Part shown: piece after piece, positions 17,807-25,108 of the stretch
Layout: every line of letters begins with the position of its first letter
Position numbering within the stretch: position 1 is the stretch's first letter
The notes under the pieces: model-generated
Told to the model about the DNA's origin: nothing
The model's input: only the letters and a program-made list of their open reading frames with translations
Database searches by the model: none
Assembly (NCBI GenBank): GCA_038319025.1
Contig: JBBQCW010000001.1
Coordinates: 1-64,000 of the forward strand
From: JBBQCW01 sp038319025
GTDB lineage: Bacteria; Actinomycetota; Thermoleophilia; Solirubrobacterales; Solirubrobacteraceae
Direction of reading: 5' to 3'
DNA length: 64,000 bases
Made by a program: the position numbers and the translations under genes

Positions 17807-17816
17807 GCATCGCGCG

Positions 17817-17822
17817 TAGTCT
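17817..17822 (+). promoter_or_regulatory. Probable -10 box (TAGTCT) of the hydrolase-cyclase fusion gene
   Basis: TAGTCT ends 8 nt before the ATG at 17831. It overlaps the alternative TTG start at 17822, which favours the ATG as the true start. Confidence 0.48.
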
Positions 17823-17830
17823 TGGCCGGC

Positions 17831-19159
17831 ATGGCCCCGAAGACGTTCTACGCCCGAGCGGGCGATGTGAACATCGCGTACTCGATCTCGGGTGCCGGAC
17901 CGGTCGATGTCGTGTTCGCCTCCGGGAACATCACGCACATCGAGCACTACTGGGAGGACCCGAGCCTGCGCCGCTTCCTGGAGCGGATCGGGTCGTTCGC
18001 CCGGCTGATCATGTACGACCAGCGCGGGACCGGAATGTCGGATCTGATCGCGCCGGGAGCGCCGCCTGACCACGACGTCAGCGATCTGCTCTCCGTGCTG
18101 GACGCCGCCGAGAGCGAGCGGGCCATCCTGTTCGGGTACATCACCGGCGGTCCGACGATCGTAAAGCTCGCCACCAGCCATCCCGAGCGGGTCAGCGCGC
18201 TGGTCTTCTACGCGTCGATATCCCGCGCGGTTTCGGCGCCGGGGTACGAATGGACCCATAACGACGAGGAGCGCGCCCAAGCCATCGAGAACCTGGTGGA
18301 GCACTGGGGGACCGGGCACAACTTCGATCGGATCGCACCGTCGAACGCGGGCGACGAGCGGATGCGCGAGTGGTACGCGCGCCTGGAACGCCTGTCGGCC
18401 AGCCCTGGTGGCATGCGCCAACTCGCGGCGGCGTTCAGCGACGCTGACGTGAGGGACCTGCTGCCACTTCTGAACGTTCCCACGTTGGTGATGCACCGGA
18501 CCGGCGATCGCCTCATCGATGTGCAGCACTCCCGATTCCTCGCCGAGCACATTCCGGGCGCGCGCTACGTGGAGCTTCCCGGCGACGACAACCTGCCGTC
18601 GGCCGGGGACAGCGAGGCGATCCTGGGGGAGTTGGAGGAGTTCGTCACCGGCGGCCGCCGGGGTGGCGAGAGTGAGCGCGCGCTGCTGACCGTGCTCTTC
18701 ACCGACATCGTCGATGCAACGGTGCGCGCTTCAGACCTCGGCGACAAGCGTTGGCGTGACCTGCTGAGCGTTCACGACGCAACCGTCCGCGACCTCATCG
18801 CTCGTTACGACGGGCTGGAGGTGAAGACGATCGGGGACGCTTTCCTGATCACGTTCGATGGCGCCCCTTCGCGAGCTATCCGCTGCGCCGGCGCAATCAA
18901 CGCGGCGATGTACGAACTCGGCCTGCCGGTTCGTGCCGGGTTGCACACCGGGGAGTGCGAGATCATCGGCGACGATGTGGGCGGCATGGCCGTGCACATC
19001 GCCTCCCGGGTAGTCGGGCTGGCCGAGCCCGGCGAGGTGCTCACCTCCGGCACCACCTACGGCACGGTGGTCGGGTCTGGGCTCGGCTTTGAATGGCGCG
19101 GCGACCACGAACTCAAGGGCGTCCCAGGGCGCTGGCCGATCTTCTGCCTCAACTCCTGA
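17831..19159 (+). CDS. Degenerate alpha/beta-hydrolase fused to class III nucleotide cyclase
   Basis: 442 residues. Residues 1-270 are an alpha/beta-hydrolase domain (MYDQRGTGMSD, then FGYITGGPT, MHRTGDR and ELPGDDNLP). The nucleophile elbow, normally G-x-S-x-G, reads GYITGG with Ile104 in the serine position. The catalytic His is replaced by Asn254, while Asp226 remains. The domain should be catalytically dead and may act as a ligand sensor. Residues ~285-442 are a class III cyclase (LTVLFTDIVDAT, KTIGDAFLITF, GLHTGECEIIGDDVGG, AVHIASRV). It retains the metal aspartates Asp292 and Asp336 and the base-recognition Lys332, so it is probably an active adenylate cyclase. There is no membrane segment. 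A TTG at 17822 is an alternative start. Confidence 0.88.
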   Translation: MAPKTFYARAGDVNIAYSISGAGPVDVVFASGNITHIEHYWEDPSLRRFLERIGSFARLIMYDQRGTGMSDLIAPGAPPDHDVSDLLSVLDAAESERAILFGYITGGPTIVKLATSHPERVSALVFYASISRAVSAPGYEWTHNDEERAQAIENLVEHWGTGHNFDRIAPSNAGDERMREWYARLERLSASPGGMRQLAAAFSDADVRDLLPLLNVPTLVMHRTGDRLIDVQHSRFLAEHIPGARYVELPGDDNLPSAGDSEAILGELEEFVTGGRRGGESERALLTVLFTDIVDATVRASDLGDKRWRDLLSVHDATVRDLIARYDGLEVKTIGDAFLITFDGAPSRAIRCAGAINAAMYELGLPVRAGLHTGECEIIGDDVGGMAVHIASRVVGLAEPGEVLTSGTTYGTVVGSGLGFEWRGDHELKGVPGRWPIFCLNS

Positions 19160-19296
19160 GGCGGGCCCACGTAAGTCGCCCGACGAGGACGGCCACGTCG
19201 GCGGCGCCGGCCCAGAGGTGACCCAATGGGCCGGTGAGAAGCCGGGCGGCCACGCGTTCGGAGCGGGTGAGCGGACGCGCGGGCACGGCCCGACGC

Positions 19297-19302
19297 TATC
19301 GT
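19297..19302 (+). promoter_or_regulatory. Probable -10 box (TATCGT) of tig
   Basis: TATCGT ends 9 nt before the ATG at 19312; the nine bases between are GCCCCGCCC, so there is no ribosome binding site. A leaderless or very short leader is expected. Confidence 0.45.
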
Positions 19303-19311
19303 GCCCCGCCC

Positions 19312-20646
19312 ATGCCTGACGTCACCGCCACAGTCACTGAACTCCCCGAGTCGCGCGTCCGGGTGGACGCCGAGATCCCCGCCGCGGAGGTCAACGCGCG
19401 CGTTGACGCCGCTGCCCGATCCCTCGGACGCGACATCAAGATGCCCGGGTTTCGCAAGGGCAAAGTCCCCGCGCCCGTGGTGATCCAGCGGATCGGCCGG
19501 GCGACCGTGCTCGACGAGGCCGTGCGCAGCGCGCTGGGCCGCTGGTACATGCAGGCGCTCGACGCGGCCGACATCGTGCCGATCGGCGACCCGGACATCG
19601 ACTTGGGCGATCTGCCCGACGAAGGTGAGCCGTTGCGCTTCTCCTTTGAGATCGGCGTCCGGCCCGTCGCCGTGCTCGGGAACTACAAGGGCGTCGAGGT
19701 CGGCCGCCGCGAGCCGAACGACAGCGACGACGACGTGGACGTCGAACTCGACGTGATGCGCGAGCGCCAGGCGAAGTTGGAGACGGTAGAGCGTCCCGCA
19801 GTGGACGGCGACCATCTCGTCATGGACTACGTGGGATCGATCGACGGCACACCGTTCGAGGGCGGCGAAGGCCGCGACCAGATGATCGAGCTGGGCTCCG
19901 GTCGGCTGATCCCCGGCTTCGAGGAGCAGCTCGTCGGCATGGCCGCCGGCGAAGAGCGCACGATCACCCTCAACTTCCCCGACGACTACCAGGCTGAGCA
20001 TCTCGCCGGGCAGGAAGCGCAGTTCGAGATCACGGTCAAGGATGTGCGCGAGAAGCAGCTGCCGGCCGCGGACGACGAGTTCGCCTCCGATGCCGCCGGC
20101 TTGGACACGATCGCCGAGCTGCGCGAGGACATCGCCACCAAGCTGCGCGAGGCCGACGAAGCCAAGATCGAGGGCGAGTACCGCGAAGCCGTGCTCGACG
20201 CCGTCGCGGCCAACGCGACCATGGAGGTCCCCGAGGCGCTGGTGGACGCGCGCGCCAAAGAACTGTGGGAGCGGATGATCCACTCGCTGTCGCACCAGGG
20301 CATCACGAAGGAGCTTTACCTGCAGATCTCCGGTCGCGGCGAGGACGAGATCATCGCCGAGGCCCGACCTGACGCCGAGCAGGCGCTGCGCCGCGAGGCG
20401 GTCATCGCCGCTGTCGTGGAGGCCGAAGAGATTGAGCCGTCCGACGGCGACGTGCTGGAAGCACTGGCCGAGCCGGCGATCACCGAGCAGACAACGCCGG
20501 AGAAGCTTCGCGATCGCCTCACCAAGGCGGGGCGCCTGGACGAGTTGCGTGACGATCTCGCGCAGCGGGCCGCGATCGACTTCCTGGTCGAGAACGCCAA
20601 GGCCGTCGCCGCGGATCCTGTGGCTGCCGAAGACGAAGACGAGTAG
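19312..20646 (+). CDS. tig: Trigger factor, ribosome-associated chaperone
   Basis: 444 residues. The N-terminal ribosome-binding domain (~1-115) carries the signature GFRKGKVP (residues 48-55 region), preceded by DIKMP. A FKBP-type prolyl isomerase domain follows (~155-245: GDHLVMDYVGSIDGTPFEGG, then LIPGFEEQLVGMAAGEER). The C-terminal helical arm domain (~255-435) ends in an acidic tail (EDEDE). It folds nascent chains at the exit tunnel. The ATG at 19312 is chosen because upstream in-frame codons encode basic residues outside the family. It opens the proteostasis block tig, (DUF3089 gene), clpP, clpX, a common bacterial order. Confidence 0.96.
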   Translation: MPDVTATVTELPESRVRVDAEIPAAEVNARVDAAARSLGRDIKMPGFRKGKVPAPVVIQRIGRATVLDEAVRSALGRWYMQALDAADIVPIGDPDIDLGDLPDEGEPLRFSFEIGVRPVAVLGNYKGVEVGRREPNDSDDDVDVELDVMRERQAKLETVERPAVDGDHLVMDYVGSIDGTPFEGGEGRDQMIELGSGRLIPGFEEQLVGMAAGEERTITLNFPDDYQAEHLAGQEAQFEITVKDVREKQLPAADDEFASDAAGLDTIAELREDIATKLREADEAKIEGEYREAVLDAVAANATMEVPEALVDARAKELWERMIHSLSHQGITKELYLQISGRGEDEIIAEARPDAEQALRREAVIAAVVEAEEIEPSDGDVLEALAEPAITEQTTPEKLRDRLTKAGRLDELRDDLAQRAAIDFLVENAKAVAADPVAAEDEDE

Positions 20647-20678
20647 ATCGTCCGGCGCCTCGCGCCGACGCTCGCGGG

Positions 20679-20684
20679 TATGGT
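20679..20684 (+). promoter_or_regulatory. Probable -10 box (TATGGT) of the DUF3089-type gene
   Basis: TATGGT ends 6 nt before the ATG at 20691, with CGGCCG between and no ribosome binding site. Confidence 0.45.
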
Positions 20685-20690
20685 CGGCCG

Positions 20691-21752
20691 ATGCGCTCCA
20701 AACTCGCCTTCACCGCCGTCCTCCTGGCTTCCGTCTTCGCCGCGTGCTGCGCGGCCTCCGGCGCGCAGGCCACCGTGTGGCTGTGTCGGCCCGGTTTGAA
20801 GGCCAACCCATGCCTGGCCGACCGCACGGCGACCGCCGTCACCGTCTCCGGCACCAAGACCGTGGAGCGCTTCGGAGCCGTGAAGCGGCCGAAGATCGAC
20901 TGCTTCTACGTATACCCGACGGTCAGCGCTCAGCGGACGGCGAACGCCACGCTGGACATCGACCCGGCGCAGATCGGCGTGGCCAAGGCGCAGGCCTCGC
21001 GGTTCGCCGCCCGTTGTCGGGTGTTCGCCCCGATCTACCGGCAGCTGACCGTGCCCGCGATCCTGGGGCAGGTCCCGGTGACCCCCGCGGCGCGCGTCCT
21101 GGCCTACGGAGACGTGCGAGCCGCCTGGCTGGACTACTTGCGCCACGAGAACCACGGGCGCGGTGTGGTGCTGATCGGCCACTCCCAGGGCTCGTTCATG
21201 GTGCGGCAACTCATCACCAAGGAGATCGATCCGCGCCCCGCCGTCCGGCGCCGGCTCGTCTCAGCGCTGCTGATCGGTGGCAACGTCACGGTGAAGGCGG
21301 GCCGCGACGTGGGTGGCGACTTCCAGCACATCCCGGCCTGCCGCAAGGCCGCTCAGGTGGGCTGTGTCGTGGCCTACTCGACGTTCGACGTGCCGCCGCC
21401 GGCCAACTCCCTGTTCGGCCGCACGGCCAGCCCGGGGCTTCAGGTGCTGTGCACCAATCCGGCTGCCCTCGCCGGGGGCACCGCTCCGCTGCGCGCATTC
21501 TTCGCGGCCGACGCGACGCTCGGCACGCCGTGGGTCACCTACCCTGGGCTCCTGAGCGGCCACTGCGTCACCTCGGGTGGGGCGACGTGGCTGCAGATCG
21601 ACCACTCGACCGCCGCCGGCGAGACGCGGCCGGTCCCCACGGCCGTGCTCGGGCCGACATGGGGTCTGCATCTGGGCGACATGAACCTCACGCTGGGGGA
21701 CATGGTCAGCCTCGTGGGCCGGCAGGCCGCCGCGTACGCCCGACGCGGCTGA
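20691..21752 (+). CDS. Secreted alpha/beta-hydrolase, DUF3089 family
   Basis: 353 residues with a signal peptide (about 1-27, ending SGAQA). The family pattern is clear: WLCRPGLKANPCL near the mature N-terminus, KIDCFYVYPTVSAQ, a nucleophile elbow VVLIGHSQGSFMVRQL with Ser in GHSQG, and a C-terminal GLHLGDMNLTLGDM near the expected catalytic His. Six or more cysteines suggest disulphides and an extracellular or wall location. DUF3089 proteins are presumed esterases or lipases of unknown substrate. The gene sits between tig and clpP but has its own -10 box, and clpP has a separate leader, so its place in the proteostasis block need not be functional. Confidence 0.88.
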   Translation: MRSKLAFTAVLLASVFAACCAASGAQATVWLCRPGLKANPCLADRTATAVTVSGTKTVERFGAVKRPKIDCFYVYPTVSAQRTANATLDIDPAQIGVAKAQASRFAARCRVFAPIYRQLTVPAILGQVPVTPAARVLAYGDVRAAWLDYLRHENHGRGVVLIGHSQGSFMVRQLITKEIDPRPAVRRRLVSALLIGGNVTVKAGRDVGGDFQHIPACRKAAQVGCVVAYSTFDVPPPANSLFGRTASPGLQVLCTNPAALAGGTAPLRAFFAADATLGTPWVTYPGLLSGHCVTSGGATWLQIDHSTAAGETRPVPTAVLGPTWGLHLGDMNLTLGDMVSLVGRQAAAYARRG

Positions 21753-21806
21753 CGGCCTGCCCAGGGGTGGCTCAGCGAACCCGGCGAGCCGCCCCAATCA
21801 CGTTGG

Positions 21807-21812
21807 TAGGCT
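21807..21812 (+). promoter_or_regulatory. Possible -10 box (TAGGCT) of clpP-clpX
   Basis: TAGGCT lies about 80 nt before the clpP ATG and would give a leader of about 75 nt. The leader carries GAGGAGGA at 21853-21860, too far from clpP to serve it (see findings). No ClgR-type operator could be called with confidence. Confidence 0.3.
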
Positions 21813-21893
21813 TGCCCTTCGCTCCTCATCGACACTGAAATAGCGTCCACATGAGGAGGAACCTGAGCCCGGAAGCGAAACAGAGCGAGGACC

Positions 21894-22478
21894 ATGAGCC
21901 CACTTGTCCCCATGGTGGTCGAGCAGACGTCAAGAGGCGAACGTGCCTTTGACATCTACAGCCGACTGCTGAACGAGCGCATCATCTTCCTGGGGACCCC
22001 GGTTGACGATCAGATCGCCAACCTCATCGTCGCCCAGTTGCTGCATCTGGAGTCCGAAGATCCCGACAAGGACATCTCGATCTACGTCAACTCGCCCGGC
22101 GGTTCGGTCTACGCGGGCCTGGCGATCTACGACACGATGCAGTTCATCAAGCCGGACGTGTCGACCATCTGCGTCGGCATCGCGATGTCGATGGGTGCAC
22201 TGCTGCTCGCCGGCGGAGCGCCGGGCAAGCGCATGGCCCTGCCCAACGCCAAGATCCTGATCCATCAGGTGAGCTCGGGGTTCCAGGGGCAGGCGACGGA
22301 CATCGAGATCCACGCCAAGGAGATCATCGATATCCGGCAGCGTCTCGATCACATCATTGCCAAGCACACGGGCCAGGAATACGACAAGGTCCGCACCGAT
22401 ACCGAACGCGATTACTTCATGTCCTCCGAAGAGGCCAAGACGTACGGCATCATCGACAGGGTGATCACGGAGCATTAG
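21894..22478 (+). CDS. clpP: ATP-dependent Clp protease proteolytic subunit
   Basis: 194 residues, the normal ClpP length. The serine-protease triad is visible: Ser in GIAMSMGALLL, His in KILIHQVSSGFQGQ, and the Asp region in DIEIHAKEIIDIR. The N-terminal IYSRLLNERIIFLGTPVDD and the IYVNSPGGSVYAGLAIYDTM strand are typical. It forms the 14-subunit chamber that degrades proteins fed by ClpX. In-frame upstream codons reach a stop at 21864 without another start, so the ATG at 21894 is firm. The ribosome binding site GAGG is only 4 nt away. clpX follows after 29 bp, in the same unit. Confidence 0.97.
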   Translation: MSPLVPMVVEQTSRGERAFDIYSRLLNERIIFLGTPVDDQIANLIVAQLLHLESEDPDKDISIYVNSPGGSVYAGLAIYDTMQFIKPDVSTICVGIAMSMGALLLAGGAPGKRMALPNAKILIHQVSSGFQGQATDIEIHAKEIIDIRQRLDHIIAKHTGQEYDKVRTDTERDYFMSSEEAKTYGIIDRVITEH

Positions 22479-22507
22479 CTCCGTGAGGTAGGAGGAAGAG
22501 GAAGCCG

Positions 22508-23785
22508 ATGGCACGCCCCACCGATTCAAACGAACAGCTTCTGTGCAGCTTCTGCGGCAAGTCGCAGCGGCAGGTCAAGAAGCTCATCGCGGGCCCTGGG
22601 GTCTACATCTGCGACGAGTGCATCGACCTCTGTAACGAGATCATCGACGAGGAGCTGACGGCTCCGCCCTCGTTCGATATCGAGAACCTCCCCAAGCCTC
22701 GTGAGATCTGTGACGTGCTCGACGACTATGTCGTCGGGCAGGAGGAGAGCAAGAGGACGCTCTCGGTGGCGGTCTACAACCACTACAAGCGCGTCCAGAT
22801 GATGCAGTCCGAGGACGCGGACATCGAGCTGCAGAAGTCCAACATCCTGCTGCTCGGGCCGACAGGCTGCGGCAAGACGCTGCTGGCCCAGACGCTGGCC
22901 CGCATCCTCAACGTGCCGTTCGCGATCGCGGACGCAACGGCCTTGACCGAGGCCGGGTCCGTGGGGGAGGACGTCGAGAACATCCTCCTGAAGCTGATCC
23001 AAGCCGCTGACTACGACGTCAAGAAGGCCGAGACAGGCATCATCTACATCGACGAGGTCGACAAGATCGCCCGCAAGGCCGACAACCCGTCGATCACGCG
23101 GGATGTGTCGGGCGAGGGCGTGCAGCAGGCGCTCCTGAAGATTCTCGAGGGCACCACCGCCTCGGTTCCGCCGCAGGGTGGGCGCAAGCATCCCCACCAG
23201 GAGTTTCTGTCGATCGACACGACGAACATCCTGTTCATCTGCGGCGGGGCGTTCGCGCACCTCGACAAGGTGATCGAGCGCCGGATCGGCAACAACGGTG
23301 TCGGGTTCGGTGCTTCGATGGAGGCTCGCGAGCGCGACGGCGCCCCCGAGGTGTTCGAAAAGGTTCTGCCTGAGGATCTGGTCAACTACGGCTTGATCCC
23401 TGAGTTCATCGGCCGATTGCCGGTGGTCAGCGCGGTGCATCAGCTGACGCACTCGGACCTCATCACGATCCTCACCGAGCCGCGAAACGCACTGACCAAG
23501 CAGTTCCAGCGGTTCTTCTCCTTCGACGGAATCGAGCTCGTCTTCTCCGACGACTCGCTCACCGCCATCGCGGAGCGCGCTCTTGAGCGTGAGACGGGCG
23601 CCCGCGGTTTGCGCTCGATCATCGAAGAGGTGCTTCTCGAGGTGCAGTTCGAGCTTCCGTCCCGTCGCGACGTAAAGAAGTGTGTCGTGACCAAGGACAC
23701 TATCTTGAAGGGCCTGCCCCCGACGCTGGTCACGGAGGCCGCGCCGGACGAGGAAGCCGACGAGCCGGCTGCCGAGTCGGCCTGA
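22508..23785 (+). CDS. clpX: Clp protease ATP-binding unfoldase ClpX
   Basis: 425 residues. The N-terminal zinc-binding domain has the four cysteines of CSFCGKSQRQVKK and ICDECIDLC. The AAA+ module has Walker A GPTGCGKTLLAQTLA, Walker B IIYIDEVDKIARK, pore loops, and the IGF-type ClpP-docking loop region RRIGNNGVGFGA. Sensor 2 lies in ERETGARGLRSIIEE. It recognises tagged or aggregated substrates and threads them into ClpP. A strong site, GTAGGAGGAAGAGG, precedes the ATG. The stop overlaps the next small gene as TGATG, so that protein is coupled to ClpXP. Confidence 0.97.
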   Translation: MARPTDSNEQLLCSFCGKSQRQVKKLIAGPGVYICDECIDLCNEIIDEELTAPPSFDIENLPKPREICDVLDDYVVGQEESKRTLSVAVYNHYKRVQMMQSEDADIELQKSNILLLGPTGCGKTLLAQTLARILNVPFAIADATALTEAGSVGEDVENILLKLIQAADYDVKKAETGIIYIDEVDKIARKADNPSITRDVSGEGVQQALLKILEGTTASVPPQGGRKHPHQEFLSIDTTNILFICGGAFAHLDKVIERRIGNNGVGFGASMEARERDGAPEVFEKVLPEDLVNYGLIPEFIGRLPVVSAVHQLTHSDLITILTEPRNALTKQFQRFFSFDGIELVFSDDSLTAIAERALERETGARGLRSIIEEVLLEVQFELPSRRDVKKCVVTKDTILKGLPPTLVTEAAPDEEADEPAAESA

Positions 23786-24078
23786 TGGCCGACGCCCGCA
23801 AGCTCGTTCCGACCGTCCGCGCCATCCCGTGGGTGCTCGTCGTCACGGTGACGGCCGAGGTCACCAGGGCCGCTCGTGAGCACTGGGGCGACCTACCGGC
23901 CAAGGACCGTAAGCGGTTGCAGGAGCTGCTGGCCAAAAGCAAGGGTCGACCCGATCACCTGGATCCGCGCGAGCGCGAGGAACTACTCGCCATCGCCCGC
24001 AAGGTCGACGCCGTCGGCTTCGCCAAGCGCGTCGGGCCGTTGCTCGCCGGCGTGGCCGTCAAGGCCGCGCGGCGCTGA
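23785..24078 (+). CDS. Small conserved-looking protein coupled to clpX
   Basis: 97 residues, start fixed by the TGATG overlap with the clpX stop. I do not recognise a named family. It has a moderately hydrophobic stretch near the N-terminus (IPWVLVVTVTAEV), then basic helical segments (DRKRLQELLAKSKGR, DPREREELLAIARKVD) and a C-terminal VGPLLAGVAVKAARR. It looks like a small helical, possibly membrane- or nucleic-acid-associated protein. The coupling suggests a role with ClpXP or simple read-through expression. Its last 20 bp overlap the convergent nucleotidyltransferase gene. Confidence 0.72.
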   Translation: MADARKLVPTVRAIPWVLVVTVTAEVTRAAREHWGDLPAKDRKRLQELLAKSKGRPDHLDPREREELLAIARKVDAVGFAKRVGPLLAGVAVKAARR

Positions 24079-24568
24079 CGTCCTGCTCGCGCCGCAGGCG
24101 CAGGATGGCATCGAGCTCCGCAATATCGGCGAGATCCTTAGGGCGTCCGGCCGCAGTTTTCATGGTGATCAGATCCTCGATCGCGGCCACGAGAACTTGG
24201 AGCCCATCGATGTCGTAGCGGTCTGCTCTCTCGCGCAGCGTGGCGAAGGAGGGCGCGCCGGCAGGTCGCGACAGGACGTCGAGGCTGCCGGCCCGTGTGT
24301 CCAGCGTCAGTACCTCGACGCGACGGAGGGTCCTGGCATCCGGGACGAACGGCAGATCCGTCGGTGCGCCTCGAAGGGTCGCCCCGAGACCGATGAGCGC
24401 CCGGCCCAAGCGGGCCAGGTTGTCGGCCGCGGTGTCGAATGTGATGTCGAGGTCGAACGTCGACCGCGGTGACCCGTGGAGGACGGCGGCGATGCCCCCG
24501 ATGACGACGTGGTCGACGCTTTCGGCGGCGAGCGCGGCGAGGAGGGCCTGCGGGTCGAAGTCAGGCAC
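24059..24568 (-). CDS. Nucleotidyltransferase-like protein (AbiEii/MNT type)
   Basis: 169 residues. The pattern VVIGGIAAVLHGSPRSTFDLDI is the minimal nucleotidyltransferase core (GG, then a D-x-D pair as FDLDITFD). A later GLQVLVAAIEDLITMKTAAGRPKDLADI matches the end of AbiEii/DUF6036-like proteins, in which KxxxxRxKDxxD is typical. Family members are toxins of type II/IV toxin-antitoxin pairs or housekeeping nucleotide transferases. Its start overlaps the XRE regulator gene by 8 bp in a two-gene unit, the arrangement expected for a regulator/antitoxin followed by a toxin. Toxicity is inferred from context, not shown. Confidence 0.78.
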   Translation of the reverse strand: MPDFDPQALLAALAAESVDHVVIGGIAAVLHGSPRSTFDLDITFDTAADNLARLGRALIGLGATLRGAPTDLPFVPDARTLRRVEVLTLDTRAGSLDVLSRPAGAPSFATLRERADRYDIDGLQVLVAAIEDLITMKTAAGRPKDLADIAELDAILRLRREQDVSAARP

Positions 24569-24881
24569 GGCGTGCGCTCGCTCGCAGGGCGCTCACGCGG
24601 TGTTGGGAGGCCTCGAATCGCTGCAGCCTTTGGCCGGGGGTCAGACGTAGGTGGTCTCGAATCTGCTGTTCGTCGACCGTGGGCAGGGGGACGGTGGTGA
24701 TCTGGGGAGCCTGGCCCATCGCCGCCAAGGCGCGGGCCAGGGTCCGGACGCTTACGTTGCTCGACGCCTTCTCGAGCGCTGACACGGCCGGTTGAGAAAC
24801 GCCGAGCCGGCCGGCCAGCTCCGCCTGCGTGATGCCTGCCGCCCGGCGTGTGTCGCGAATGAGGTAGCCGACATTGGTCAT
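24561..24881 (-). CDS. XRE-family helix-turn-helix regulator paired with the nucleotidyltransferase
   Basis: 106 residues from the ATG at 24881. The helix-turn-helix IRDTRRAAGITQAELAGRLG, then VSQPAVSALEKASSNVSVRTL, is standard XRE. The C-terminal ~45 residues (LTPGQRLQRFEASQHRV) contain a short motif often seen in regulators that precede nucleotidyltransferase toxins. A second ATG at 24893 is possible, but a TATGCT box placed 7 nt before 24881 overlaps it and favours 24881. It probably represses the pair from the A+T-rich palindrome just upstream. Confidence 0.85.
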   Translation of the reverse strand: MTNVGYLIRDTRRAAGITQAELAGRLGVSQPAVSALEKASSNVSVRTLARALAAMGQAPQITTVPLPTVDEQQIRDHLRLTPGQRLQRFEASQHRVSALRASARRA

Positions 24882-24888
24882 GCGACTC

Positions 24889-24925
24889 AGCATAGAACAT
24901 AAACTATATCAATCAAAAATTATGT
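24889..24925 (-). promoter_or_regulatory. Promoter/operator of the XRE-nucleotidyltransferase pair
   Basis: TATGCT (24889-24894, read on the minus strand) sits 7 nt before the ATG. Immediately upstream is a very A+T-rich island with an inverted repeat ACATAA (24897-24902) and TTATGT (24920-24925), centred about 30 bp from the start. That is a sensible autorepressor site. The island contrasts sharply with the surrounding G+C-rich DNA. Confidence 0.5.
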
Positions 24926-25093
24926 CTCGGGCGGTTCTTGGCCGGGACGATTTCGCAATGGCCGAGATATGCACTCTATGCGTGCGTTTCTCGCCCACGG
25001 CGTTAGCGGGGCTTGCCTCGGGCTTGTCGGCCGTCGCCTGAGGCCGACCAGTCACGCTGCCCGCCGCGCTCGCCCCGTCGTCCTCGTCGCTCG

Positions 25094-25099
25094 TAGACT
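25094..25099 (+). promoter_or_regulatory. Probable -10 box (TAGACT) of valS-folC
   Basis: TAGACT ends 9 nt before the valS GTG, so there is no room for a T-box leader, unlike many Gram-positive synthetase genes. The 215-bp region 24882-25108 otherwise holds only the XRE promoter island. Confidence 0.45.
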
Positions 25100-25108
25100 C
25101 ATGCCTCC

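Noticed and set aside
20432..21838. 468-codon frame overlapping tig and the DUF3089-type gene
   Set aside because: Crosses the boundary of two firm genes in a different frame and lacks any motif.
24900..25108. Possible T-box riboswitch before valS
   Set aside because: No T-box core or antiterminator-like element was seen, and the TAGACT box next to the start leaves no leader.
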